A stretch of 32,874 nucleotides of DNA from positions 1 to 32,874 of the forward strand of contig NZ_JAAVTO010000029.1 in NCBI RefSeq assembly GCF_013185065.1, in the 5' to 3' direction. The stretch is from Adlercreutzia sp. ZJ473 (GTDB lineage Bacteria > Actinomycetota > Coriobacteriia > Coriobacteriales > Eggerthellaceae). The first letter of the stretch is position 1. Every line of letters begins with the position of its first letter. Of the stretch, positions 26,708 to 32,874 are shown one piece after another. The notes under the pieces are model-generated. The model was not told the origin of the DNA. It made no database searches and worked only from the letters and a program-made list of their open reading frames with translations. Made by a program: the position numbers and the translations under genes.

Positions 26708-28061
26708 ATGGCCGATGGGGGCTACGGAAGGGCTCCGTCTGCTGGAGGTTGCGGGAAGGGCCTTGGCGCAGGGGCTGGTAGGGGGCTGTCGGGCTTGACG
26801 CCGGGTACGTCTGGCGCGGGGGCTGCCCGGGTCCTTGGCGCAGGTCCGGGGAGGCTGCCTTGCTGGGGAGGAGGCGCGTGCCCGACACCACCTCGTTGAG
26901 CATGGTGAGCCTGAGGCCGAAGAGCGAGCCGACGGCGCGCACCACGAGGCTCACGACCCACAGCCCGTACACCATCGCGATCATCTCCACGAGCGTCGCG
27001 CTGCCGACGCCCTCGATCTCGCTCGGCACGAGCGCGACGAACCAGAGGGGCGCGGACGCGAACAGCCCGAGCGTCCCGTAGCGGGCGAAGGGCGCGTACC
27101 AGGGCGCTTTCGAGCCGTCGGGGCGGACGATGCGCAGTCCCACGAGGGCGTGCCCGAGCGTGCGACCGCGCGTGACGGCGGGGATGACGCCGAAGGTGAC
27201 GCACGCCGCCGCCGACAGGACGAGCAGCGCACCCACGGGGTCGGCCTTCATGCCGAGGAGCATCTGGGCGAGGAAGCCCTTCGCCGCGGCGCGCGACGGG
27301 TCGACGGCGAGGGCCTTCGCCACCTGGAGCTCGCTCGGCTGCAGCACGAGCCAGGCGAGCAGGAAGAGCGCGGCGGTGACCAGCACGTCGACGGTGAACC
27401 CGGCAAGGCGCCGCGCCGCGCTCACGCGCGCGAGCCCCCGCTCGCGGGACTGGTCGTCCACCTCGTCCATGCCGGGCAGCGCCCAGCAGAAGGGGATCGC
27501 GAGCCAGAATCCCAGCATGGCGCCGGCGGTGTTCAGGACGAGGTCGTCCACGTCGAAGAGGCGGTACGGGTGCTCGTAGATGCCGAACAAGCCCGTGAGC
27601 TGGGACGTTTCGAAGAGCAAGGTGGTCGCGAACCCGATGAGCAGCACGTGGTACCAACGGCAGCGGAACAGGTACAGCAGAAACGCCCCCAGCGGCATGG
27701 TGAGCATGACGTTGAAGATCGCCTCGTACACGCAGGGGGTCTTGAGCGTGGCCGCCCACGTGGTGCGGTCGAGCAGGCTGAAGTCGGTTGACGCGCGGAT
27801 GCTTTGGATCAGGTAGAAGGGGTCGAGCTGCGGTGACTGCGTGCTGGGGTTGACGTACCCGCGGTCGGGCGGCAGCGGAAGCACCACCAGGTAGCAGGCG
27901 CACAGGCAGTAGAAGGCGAACGAGAAGACCACGAAGGTCTTCCAAACCGAGATGGAGCCGAACCGCCGGTACTGCCAGAGGGCGTAGGGAAGCGACAGGA
28001 GGAACGCTATCAGGGGAAACGTGAGCATCCCGAACTTGATGTCCGATATGTAGGAGTCCAT
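26706..28061 (-). CDS. VanZ-RDD fusion membrane protein
   Basis: A 451-residue membrane protein. The first half (about 1-205) is a VanZ-like domain with five or six helices and the typical PLGAFLLYLFR, FETSQLTGLFGIYEHPYRLFDVDD (read in parts) and LNTAGAMLGFWLA blocks. VanZ of enterococci gives low-level teicoplanin resistance, but most homologues have unknown roles. The second half (about 212-395) is an RDD domain, recognised by RLAGFTVDVLVTAALFLLA, TRGRTLGHALVGLRIVRPDG and later helices. The last 55 residues are a Pro/Gln/Arg-rich, probably disordered tail. AAGGA lies eight bases before the ATG. It is transcribed alone, convergent with the wzz-like gene. Confidence 0.88.
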   Translation of the reverse strand: MDSYISDIKFGMLTFPLIAFLLSLPYALWQYRRFGSISVWKTFVVFSFAFYCLCACYLVVLPLPPDRGYVNPSTQSPQLDPFYLIQSIRASTDFSLLDRTTWAATLKTPCVYEAIFNVMLTMPLGAFLLYLFRCRWYHVLLIGFATTLLFETSQLTGLFGIYEHPYRLFDVDDLVLNTAGAMLGFWLAIPFCWALPGMDEVDDQSRERGLARVSAARRLAGFTVDVLVTAALFLLAWLVLQPSELQVAKALAVDPSRAAAKGFLAQMLLGMKADPVGALLVLSAAACVTFGVIPAVTRGRTLGHALVGLRIVRPDGSKAPWYAPFARYGTLGLFASAPLWFVALVPSEIEGVGSATLVEMIAMVYGLWVVSLVVRAVGSLFGLRLTMLNEVVSGTRLLPSKAASPDLRQGPGQPPRQTYPASSPTAPYQPLRQGPSRNLQQTEPFRSPHRP

Positions 28062-28150
28062 GGGCGCAGTCCTTCGCGAAGGGTCTGTCTTCTCGTTGCT
28101 TTTGAGCCTCCTATTCTAGCGCATGGAGCCGAAACAGCGAAAATAGGGTA

Positions 28151-28179
28151 TTGACGAGTAATAGATTATGTCATATAGT
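28151..28179 (+). promoter_or_regulatory. Consensus-like sigma-70 promoter
   Basis: TTGACG (28151-28156), a 17-bp spacer and TATAGT (28174-28179) make the best -35/-10 match in the window. It sits in an AT-rich gap and points at a terminator hairpin only about 20 bp beyond the expected start site. Confidence 0.65.
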
Positions 28180-28185
28180 AAATAT

Positions 28186-28240
28186 AGTCTAAAACACAGG
28201 GAAGCAGCTCGGCCGTTGGCGCCGGGCTGCTTTTCGTTTG
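28186..28240 (+). ncRNA. Candidate short RNA or attenuated leader ending in a terminator
   Basis: Starting about seven bases after the promoter, the transcript would run into AGCAGCTCGGC (28203-28213)-CGTTGGC-GCCGGGCTGCT (28221-28231), an 11-bp stem with one G-T pair, followed by TTT CG TTT. This predicts an RNA of about 50 nt, or a leader that limits transcription of the small membrane protein gene at 28290. A second possible -10 (TATACT, 28253-28258) after the hairpin could start that gene independently. Confidence 0.4.
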
Positions 28241-28289
28241 CGGTTGTTGGCGTATACTGGCTATCCGAACGATCTCGAAAGGCTCTGTC

Positions 28290-28586
28290 ATGGCGAATGA
28301 AACTGACAACCAGATCCTCACGAACGACGAGAAGCGCGCCCGCCTTGCGGGCGGGCTGGGGAAGGGCGCGAAGACGTCCGCGGCGGCGGATGCGAAGGGC
28401 GCTTCGACGCCTGGCGCTGCTTCAGGCGCCCCGGCGCCCGGAGCCGCGCCCGTGCGCAGCATGTCGCAGCTCGCGAACGAGACGGTCGACCGCAAGCTGC
28501 TCGTGCGCGGCATCGCGCTGTGCGCCGTCGTGGTGATTGCGGCCGTTGTCCTCATCATGGCCCTCTCAGCCGGGGTGCAGTCCTAG
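28290..28586 (+). CDS. Small single-pass membrane protein, unknown function
   Basis: A 98-residue protein that I do not recognise. The first 55 residues are hydrophilic, with a Lys/Arg part (NDEKRARLAGGLGKGAK) and then an Ala/Pro/Gly-rich low-complexity stretch. MSQLANETVDRKLLVRG leads into one C-terminal membrane helix (about residues 74-94). This is the layout of a tail-anchored or N-in protein. GAAAGG lies seven bases before the ATG. It is preceded by a promoter-terminator pair and possibly by its own -10 at 28253-28258, and followed by C-rich non-coding sequence, so it seems to be a single-gene unit. Confidence 0.65.
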   Translation: MANETDNQILTNDEKRARLAGGLGKGAKTSAAADAKGASTPGAASGAPAPGAAPVRSMSQLANETVDRKLLVRGIALCAVVVIAAVVLIMALSAGVQS

Positions 28587-28895
28587 AGCTCGAGATGCGG
28601 CGGCGCGCGCTGCCTTCGGGTCGCCTGCTCCCGCCCTGCTCTCCATCCCGCCCTGCCCTCCATCCCGCCCTGCCCTCCGTCCCCGCTGTCGCTTCGCGCC
28701 CTGCCCTCCGCCGCCCGCTTCCGTCCCCGCTTCGCCCCCTGCTCGCCGACGCTGGGGCGCGCCTGGAAGCCGTCTGGGAGGCCCGCGCGCAGGCGCCTGG
28801 CGTTGGTGGTAAACTCGTCCTCACGCAACGATCCGGGGCGCGCAGCACGCGTCCGCTGGCTGCGCAGCACGCAAACCTTCGTCTAAGGGGAATCA
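28587..28895. other. C-rich intergenic region with tandem repeat and serA-like promoter
   Basis: About 310 bp without a convincing gene. It includes three 17-bp tandem units at 28636-28652, 28653-28669 and 28670-28686 (consensus CTGCCCTCCATCCCGCC, the last diverged), more CCCTGCCCTCC-like copies to about 28710, and an extended -10 TG-G-TAAACT at 28807-28815 that should serve the dehydrogenase gene. Confidence 0.55.
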
Positions 28896-29810
28896 ATGTA
28901 CAAGATTCATTGCCTGAACAACATCTCGTCCGAGGGCTTGGCCCTGCTCACCGACGACTACGAGATCACCGACAACGTCGAGGAGGCCGACGCCATCCTC
29001 GTGCGCTCCGCCAACATGCACGAGATGCCCATCCCGGCCAACCTCAAGGCCGTCGCGCGCGCGGGCGCGGGCGTGAACAACATCCCGCTCGAGGCCCTGG
29101 CCAAGGCCGGCATCCCCGTGTTCAACACGCCGGGCGCCAACGCCAACGCCGTGAAGGAGCTCGTGCTCGCGGGCATGCTGATCGCCGCGCGCGACATCGT
29201 GGGCGGCATCGAGTGGGTCAAGCAGAACGCGGACGACGAGAACGTGGGCAAGGCCGCCGAGAAGGCGAAGAAGGCGTTTGCGGGCGGCGAGATCGCGGGC
29301 AAGACCCTCGGCGTCATCGGCCTCGGCGCCATCGGCAAGCTGGTCGTCGGCGCTGCCGAGGCTCTCGGCATGAAGGTCGTGGGCTTTGACCCGTTCCTCG
29401 ACGCCGAGCGCGCCGCCGCCATCTCCGCGGACATGGCGTTCACCTCCGAGCTGGCCGAGCTGCTCGCGGCCAGCGACTACGTCACCATCCACGTGCCCGC
29501 CATGGACTCCACCAAGGGCATGATCGACGCCGACGCCATCGCGCAGATGAAGGACGGCGCGGTGTTCCTGAACTTCTCGCGCGACGTCCTCGTGGACGAC
29601 GCCGCCATGGCCGCGGCGCTCGAGTCCGGCAAGGTCGCGCGCTACGTCACCGACTTCGCGAACCCCGCCGTGGTGAAGATGGAGCGCGCCCTCGTGCTGC
29701 CCCACCTCGGCGCGTCGACCGCCGAGGCGGAGGACAACTGCGCGAAGATGGCCGTCACCGAGATCATGGACTACCTGGAGAACGGCAAGAAGACGCACTG
29801 CGTGAATTAG
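28896..29810 (+). CDS. Phosphoglycerate dehydrogenase-like protein without ACT domain
   Basis: A 304-residue D-2-hydroxyacid dehydrogenase of the SerA group, which oxidises 3-phosphoglycerate as the first step of serine synthesis. The start MYKIHCLNNIS, VARAGAGVNNIP and FNTPGANANAVKEL are typical. The NAD motif GVIGLGAIG is at 139-147, R229 in NFSRD and H270 in LPHLGAST match catalytic residues, and YVTDF carries an acidic residue at 253. Related anaerobe enzymes are about 385 residues and carry a C-terminal ACT-like domain; here the protein stops right after YLENGKKTHCVN, so the regulatory domain is missing. AAGGGG lies five bases before the ATG. No serC neighbour is seen. A perfect hairpin follows the stop codon. 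Confidence 0.85.
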   Translation: MYKIHCLNNISSEGLALLTDDYEITDNVEEADAILVRSANMHEMPIPANLKAVARAGAGVNNIPLEALAKAGIPVFNTPGANANAVKELVLAGMLIAARDIVGGIEWVKQNADDENVGKAAEKAKKAFAGGEIAGKTLGVIGLGAIGKLVVGAAEALGMKVVGFDPFLDAERAAAISADMAFTSELAELLAASDYVTIHVPAMDSTKGMIDADAIAQMKDGAVFLNFSRDVLVDDAAMAAALESGKVARYVTDFANPAVVKMERALVLPHLGASTAEAEDNCAKMAVTEIMDYLENGKKTHCVN

Positions 29811-29841
29811 GTTCCGTTCGCCCTGACGGGACGAACGGAAC
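29811..29841 (+). terminator. Strong hairpin directly after the serA-like stop codon
   Basis: GTTCCGTTCG (29811-29820) and CGAACGGAAC (29832-29841) pair perfectly, with a possible inner CCC/GGG extension. There is no T tract, so it may be a transcript-stabilising 3' hairpin rather than a true intrinsic terminator. Confidence 0.5.
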
Positions 29842-29925
29842 GCTCGACGCTGCGAAGGACCCTGGTACTCGCCCTGATCGGCTTAGCCGCTCAGGGCGCG
29901 CCCTCGCGGGCGCATAGTATGTCCT

Positions 29926-29956
29926 AAACAGGCCACTGGCCTGTTTACTGTTTTGC
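29926..29956 (+). terminator. Probable terminator in the serA/luxR convergent gap
   Basis: AAACAGGCC-ACT-GGCCTGTTT (29926-29946) is a perfect 9-bp stem followed by ACTGTTTTG on the plus strand. It probably ends the serA-like transcript about 115 bp after its stop codon. Confidence 0.55.
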
Positions 29957-30046
29957 ACACGGCGCGGCACGAAGGCCGCTTGGTGCAAAGGCGGGGCAAT
30001 TGCGGGCATCAGGGCCCTTCTCGCTGACGTTACGAACAACCTGTGA

Positions 30047-30081
30047 AAAAGGCGAAACAGCGGCAGGTGGGATCGCCTTTT
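30047..30081 (-). terminator. Probable terminator of the luxR-type gene
   Basis: On the minus strand AAAAGGCGA and TCGCCTTTT form a 9-bp stem around a 17-nt loop, with the T run extending to TTTTTC. It lies within 5 bp of the regulator's stop codon. Confidence 0.55.
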
Positions 30082-30084
30082 CCC

Positions 30085-31800
30085 TTATCGCCTCTTCGGC
30101 TCGAAGATGTCGCGCGCGCCCTTGGCGCCCTTGGCGCCCTTGGGCTTCGCGCCGCCTCCGCTGTCCCCGCGGCCCTCGCCCGCGGCGTCCTCGCCGGGGC
30201 GGTCCTCCACCATGTTGAGCAGCTCCTGCTGCGTGTGGATGTCGAGCTTGCGGTAGATGTGGTTGATGTGCGTCTTCGCCGTGCTCTTCGAGATGCAGAG
30301 CTTGTCCTGGATGAACGCCGCGTTGTGCCCCTTCGCGAGCAGGAACATGACCTCCGTCTCGCGCCGCGAGAGCAGGTAGCGGTCGGCGATCTCCTCGCAG
30401 CGTGCGTGGAAGCGCCCCTTGGCGCGCGCCCGCGCGTCGGCCTCGGCCTCCATCTCGGCCGTCACCTCGCCGTTCTCGTTGGGGGCGACGGGCTCCGGAT
30501 GCTCGAGCTCAGCCTGGAACGCGCTGTAGCCGGGCTCGATGACCACGCGGGTGGGGTCGATGATCGCGCGGATCTCGCGCTGGCGCGGCAAGAGCGCGTA
30601 GGCGAGGATCACCGTGAACATGAGGAAGAGCGCCCCGTCCGCCTTGCCGAGCAGAAACGCCAGGTTCTCCATGGCGGGCAGCTGCGCCGCCATGGTCCCG
30701 AGAAACGAGGTGAGCGTGAGCAGGCCGCGCCCCAGCCCGAACACGAAGATGGGGGAGAGGCGGAACTCCTGCGAGATGTCGGCGAAGAACACCCACATGA
30801 GGCATTCGAAGCAGATGTAGCTGCAGATCACGAGGAAGTTGGCCGGCAGCGTCACGTTGGAGTCCAGGTACGGCAGGAACATGATCGAGCCCGCGATGAC
30901 CGGGACGAGACAGCGGAAGATCATGTCCCAGTGCGACTCGCTCTTCGCGAGCGCGACCGTCCCGATGATGATCCCCACGCCCGCGCAGGCGGCCGCGCCC
31001 ACCACGAGCTGCGACGTGATGTCGTTGATCGGCAGGATCATGTCAACGCAGATGTAGCGCAGCACGCCGATGCTGAAGCCGAAGATGAACGTGGGGACGC
31101 CGAAGCGCGTCACGAACGCCATGCGGCGGACGGGCAGCGGGTGGAAGATGGGCATCTCCTGGCGGCGGTAGTAGGGGATGGGCGTGAGCTTCCACAGCAA
31201 GAGCGCGGCGAACACGGGCAGGATGCCGGTGAGGACGCCGGCGACGGGCGGCAGCACCCAGTGGATGAACACGAAGTACGCGGCGACGCCGATCACGATG
31301 GCCGCCGCCGTGTTGAGGATGATGGTGGTGAACTCGTAGCGCGAGAACGCCGTGCCCCACAGCGCGATCATCGAGCTCGCGCCCGAGCCCATGGCCACGC
31401 CCGCGATTCCCGCGACGACCGTGCCGGCCTCGCCGGCCATGCACGAGAGGTACATGAGGTAGGTGCCGCCCGTGACGAGCACCGTCGCCATGATGAGCGC
31501 GTTCTTCCCCACGTAGAACTTGAGGAGCAGCTGGTTGGAGAACGCGATCAGGAGCAGGGATATCGTGAAGGCGACCGAGAACACGTCGAACACGACGGTG
31601 GCCAGCTCGTGGGTGAGGTAGGGGAGCGCGGGGAAGCTCTCGGACGCGGCGAAGATGGCGTCCGGCCCGAACACGGCCAAGTAGAGCCACGCTTGGAACA
31701 ATCCGAAGCCTATGCACAGCGAGTTGAGGTCACCCGCTGAGTCTGATCCGTCGGCGCTGTGCGCGATGCTTATCGTAATGTGCGGAAAGCTTCCAGACAC
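30085..31800 (-). CDS. Membrane LuxR-type transcription regulator (12-helix sensor + HTH)
   Basis: A 571-residue one-component regulator. About twelve hydrophobic helices in a major-facilitator-like arrangement fill residues 25-390. A charged linker follows, then a LuxR/GerE helix-turn-helix: YLLSRRETEVMFLLAKGHNA and CISKSTAKTHINHIYRKLDI (about residues 475-525). A Gly/Lys/Ala-rich tail ends the protein. Such membrane LuxR proteins are greatly expanded in Eggerthella and relatives, commonly next to the reductase or dehydroxylase genes they control. The GTG at 31800 has GGAGGGG six bases upstream. It is divergent from the zinc-ribbon protein and molybdoenzyme genes, so these are the likely targets. 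The inducing ligand cannot be read from sequence. Confidence 0.92.
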   Translation of the reverse strand: MSGSFPHITISIAHSADGSDSAGDLNSLCIGFGLFQAWLYLAVFGPDAIFAASESFPALPYLTHELATVVFDVFSVAFTISLLLIAFSNQLLLKFYVGKNALIMATVLVTGGTYLMYLSCMAGEAGTVVAGIAGVAMGSGASSMIALWGTAFSRYEFTTIILNTAAAIVIGVAAYFVFIHWVLPPVAGVLTGILPVFAALLLWKLTPIPYYRRQEMPIFHPLPVRRMAFVTRFGVPTFIFGFSIGVLRYICVDMILPINDITSQLVVGAAACAGVGIIIGTVALAKSESHWDMIFRCLVPVIAGSIMFLPYLDSNVTLPANFLVICSYICFECLMWVFFADISQEFRLSPIFVFGLGRGLLTLTSFLGTMAAQLPAMENLAFLLGKADGALFLMFTVILAYALLPRQREIRAIIDPTRVVIEPGYSAFQAELEHPEPVAPNENGEVTAEMEAEADARARAKGRFHARCEEIADRYLLSRRETEVMFLLAKGHNAAFIQDKLCISKSTAKTHINHIYRKLDIHTQQELLNMVEDRPGEDAAGEGRGDSGGGAKPKGAKGAKGARDIFEPKRR

Positions 31801-31910
31801 TCAGTACCCCTCCGTCGTACGATGCGAGCAGCTTGCTTCAAAGTTAGAGCTTACTCCAATAATTTACCATCCCTATTGTTTGATAATGATACCTCATCTC
31901 CACGAAAAAA

Positions 31911-31932
31911 CTCATAATGCGAGCCGTATGAG
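31911..31932. promoter_or_regulatory. Candidate LuxR-type operator dyad
   Basis: CTCATA and TATGAG are perfectly inverted around a 10-bp centre, 22 bp in all, about 110 bp upstream of the regulator's GTG. Size and symmetry suit a dimeric LuxR-family site; assignment to this regulator is inferred. Confidence 0.35.
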
Positions 31933-32035
31933 CAAGCAAATTGGCGGTGACGGGCAGAAAGGGCCATCATGGCCCTGACCAGGCGCTGTCTGAATCGGGC
32001 TGAGGAAAATCAACCCTGAGGGTTGAGGTGAGAAA

Positions 32036-32158
32036 ATGAAAAACGACCCCATGGATCGAACCTCGTCCCGCCCACCTTACGTATATTTCCATTGTCAGTG
32101 CTTTGCGAGCGGAGTCCCTGCGAGGCGCCTGCAGCGGCATGTCATGTTCTTCAACTGA
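32036..32158 (+). CDS. Possible 40-residue small ORF
   Basis: An ATG at 32036 with GAGGTG about five bases upstream opens a 40-codon frame starting MKNDPMDRTSSRPPYVYF and ending at TGA 32156-32158. The peptide is basic with two cysteines (HCQC) and resembles nothing I recognise. It spans most of the inverted repeat at 32091-32162, so it may be fortuitous. Confidence 0.2.
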   Translation: MKNDPMDRTSSRPPYVYFHCQCFASGVPARRLQRHVMFFN

Positions 32159-32310
32159 CAATCGTTCTCGCATGCGGCACTTGACGCAAGGACCTATGGT
32201 CACTCGCGCGAGCCCTCGCGGCTTGCGCAGGACATAGACGGAAGGCTCGCGTGGCTCTGCACGAGAAGGGTGCGGGCTTGCGCGGGCGACATCGACAAGG
32301 AGGGTTCCTT

Positions 32311-32559
32311 ATGTGTTTTAGACCGGCAGACGCATCTGCAGGCGGCGGCCCGAACAAGTGCCCCGAGTGCGGCAAGCCCATCCAGTCCATGGGCGGCCTC
32401 GTCCTGAAGTCCTGCCCCTTCTGCAAGTGCGACTTCACCCCCTACCTCAACGGCGAGAAGGCCGTGCCCGGCGCGCCCGCGGCTCCTGGCGCTCCTGCGG
32501 CCCCCGGCGCCCCGAAGGCCCCCGGCGCCCCCGCGGCCCCGAAGGCCCCCGGCCAGTAG
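32311..32559 (+). CDS. Small 'MCFRP' zinc-ribbon protein with PGAPAA repeats
   Basis: An 82-residue protein. It starts MCFRPADASAG and contains a two-knuckle zinc ribbon, KCPECGKPIQ and SCPFCKCDF, at about residues 17-45. The rest is a low-complexity tail of (P/K)GAPAA units. AAGGAGGG lies six bases before the ATG. I recall similar short MCFRP zinc-ribbon proteins as conserved hypotheticals in anaerobic gut bacteria, often beside oxidoreductases, but no function is established to my knowledge. It is encoded about 235 bp upstream of a molybdopterin oxidoreductase and is divergent from the membrane LuxR regulator. A role as small redox or maturation partner is possible. Confidence 0.75.
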   Translation: MCFRPADASAGGGPNKCPECGKPIQSMGGLVLKSCPFCKCDFTPYLNGEKAVPGAPAAPGAPAAPGAPKAPGAPAAPKAPGQ

Positions 32560-32572
32560 GATCGGGAACCTC

Positions 32573-32735
32573 AGCCTGCCCCGGCCGGCCCGCCTCGAAG
32601 GAGAGAGCGAGGCGAGCGCCGAGGGCAGGCAACCCTGGCTTCAAGCACGGCGCCTCTTAACTAGGGATGGGAGGCGGCGGCCGAGGCGGAGAACCACCTC
32701 CGGCGCGGCATGCTTGCAGATAGCGTGTTCTACCA
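32573..32735 (+). promoter_or_regulatory. Structured leader upstream of the molybdoenzyme gene
   Basis: GCCTGCCC (from about 32575) pairs with GGGCAGGC (to about 32631), enclosing GCCTCG/CGAGGC as an inner stem. Further right GCGCCTC/GAGGCG(G)C and GGAG/CTCC stems are possible up to about 32705. The outer stem may act as a terminator-like or processing hairpin after the zinc-ribbon gene. The multi-stem layout before a molybdoenzyme gene is also reminiscent of a Moco-type riboswitch, but I cannot match a consensus. Confidence 0.35.
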
Positions 32736-32794
32736 CGGGACATGCGAAAAGTTTTCTACGGTAATGTTAGAAACGTGGAAGAAAGAAGGAAAGT

Positions 32795-32874
32795 ATGGCA
32801 TACGGTAAACAGTGGCAGACCGTAATGGAGGACGGCACCGTCGTCACCCGCTCCAACACCTGGTCCCCCCCGGG
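32795..32874 (+). CDS. Molybdopterin-dependent oxidoreductase, start only (partial)
   Basis: The first 26 codons of a gene that runs off the window. AAGGAAAGT precedes the ATG. The fragment MAYGKQWQTVMEDGTVVTRS followed by NTWSPPG matches the N-terminal pattern of the large catalytic subunits related to catechol dehydroxylases and pyrogallol transhydroxylase in Eggerthellaceae, where R(S/T)..WSPPGCH leads into the cofactor-binding region. Only the N-terminus is visible, so the substrate cannot be guessed. The divergent membrane LuxR regulator and the zinc-ribbon protein fit this kind of inducible reductase cluster. Confidence 0.6.
   Translation, partial: MAYGKQWQTVMEDGTVVTRSNTWSPP

Larger units (their letters stand above)
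31801..32310. other. Divergent regulatory region between luxR-type and zinc-ribbon genes
   Basis: About 510 bp. An AT-rich part (31840-31935) probably holds the luxR promoter and includes a dyad CTCATA (31911-31916), 10 bp, TATGAG (31927-31932). Further right are hairpins AGGGCCA-TCA-TGGCCCT (31960-31976) and TCAACCC-TGA-GGGTTGA (32010-32026), and a long inverted repeat ATTGTCAGT (32091-32099) with ACTGACAAT (32154-32162). A 40-codon frame is listed separately. Confidence 0.45.

Noticed and set aside
28636-28710. Possible CRISPR-like array in the C-rich repeat before the serA-like gene
   Set aside because: Units are 17-bp head-to-tail copies with no spacers, so this is a simple tandem repeat.
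30043-31740. Long plus-strand open frame opposite the LuxR regulator
   Set aside because: Composition-driven shadow; the minus strand encodes clear membrane helices and a LuxR helix-turn-helix.

Overview
The window looks like chromosomal DNA of a high-GC anaerobic gut actinobacterium, most likely of the family Eggerthellaceae (class Coriobacteriia). This rests on family recognition, not on a marker gene: a LuxR regulator fused to a 12-helix membrane domain, a small 'MCFRP' zinc-ribbon protein, the start of a catechol-dehydroxylase-like molybdoenzyme, and very GC-rich housekeeping genes (leuS, helD) with extended -10 promoters.

Layout. (1) 1-2430, minus strand: mobile DNA. The 5' end of an IS21-like insertion sequence has four GGTACC-centred repeats at its tip and lies directly behind a mobC/relaxase mobilisation pair. 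(2) About 2580-15620, minus strand: a complete Wzx/Wzy-type surface-polysaccharide operon. Read 5' to 3' it runs: truncated sugar transferase, intact priming sugar transferase, GT2, hexapeptide acyltransferase, GT11, NAD-dependent epimerase, GT2, wzy, wzx, rmlA, rmlD, rmlB, rmlC, ugd, then a rho-independent terminator. Most of it is visibly AT-richer than the flanks and therefore probably acquired. The base-composition boundary falls inside the priming transferase. (3) 15622-17220: a 30-bp near-palindrome, a structured non-coding stretch and a complete tyrosine recombinase with an unusual charged N-terminal extension. (4) 17224-29810: backbone genes. These are a class II Fic/wHTH protein with a dyad in its promoter, a stand-alone ParB-like protein, HelD, LeuS, a SanA/DUF218 membrane protein, an orphan Wzz-like protein carrying a degenerate BY-kinase-like domain, a VanZ-RDD fusion on the minus strand, a small membrane protein, and a phosphoglycerate-dehydrogenase-like protein without an ACT domain. 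(5) 30085-32874: a membrane LuxR regulator divergent from a zinc-ribbon protein and the start of a molybdopterin oxidoreductase. This is the usual regulator-plus-reductase arrangement of the group.

How the genes fit together. The priming transferase loads a sugar phosphate on undecaprenyl phosphate, the GTs, epimerase and acyltransferase build the repeat unit, RmlABCD supply dTDP-L-rhamnose, Ugd supplies UDP-glucuronate, Wzx flips and Wzy polymerises. No chain-length regulator lies inside the locus, so the orphan Wzz-like protein at 25.7 kb may serve it. The most interesting places are the recombinase next to a chimeric priming-transferase gene (possible exchange or phase-variation hot spot), the Fic operator, a promoter followed at once by a terminator upstream of the small membrane protein, the degenerate Wzz/BY-kinase fusion, and the LuxR/zinc-ribbon/molybdoenzyme cluster with its structured leader.
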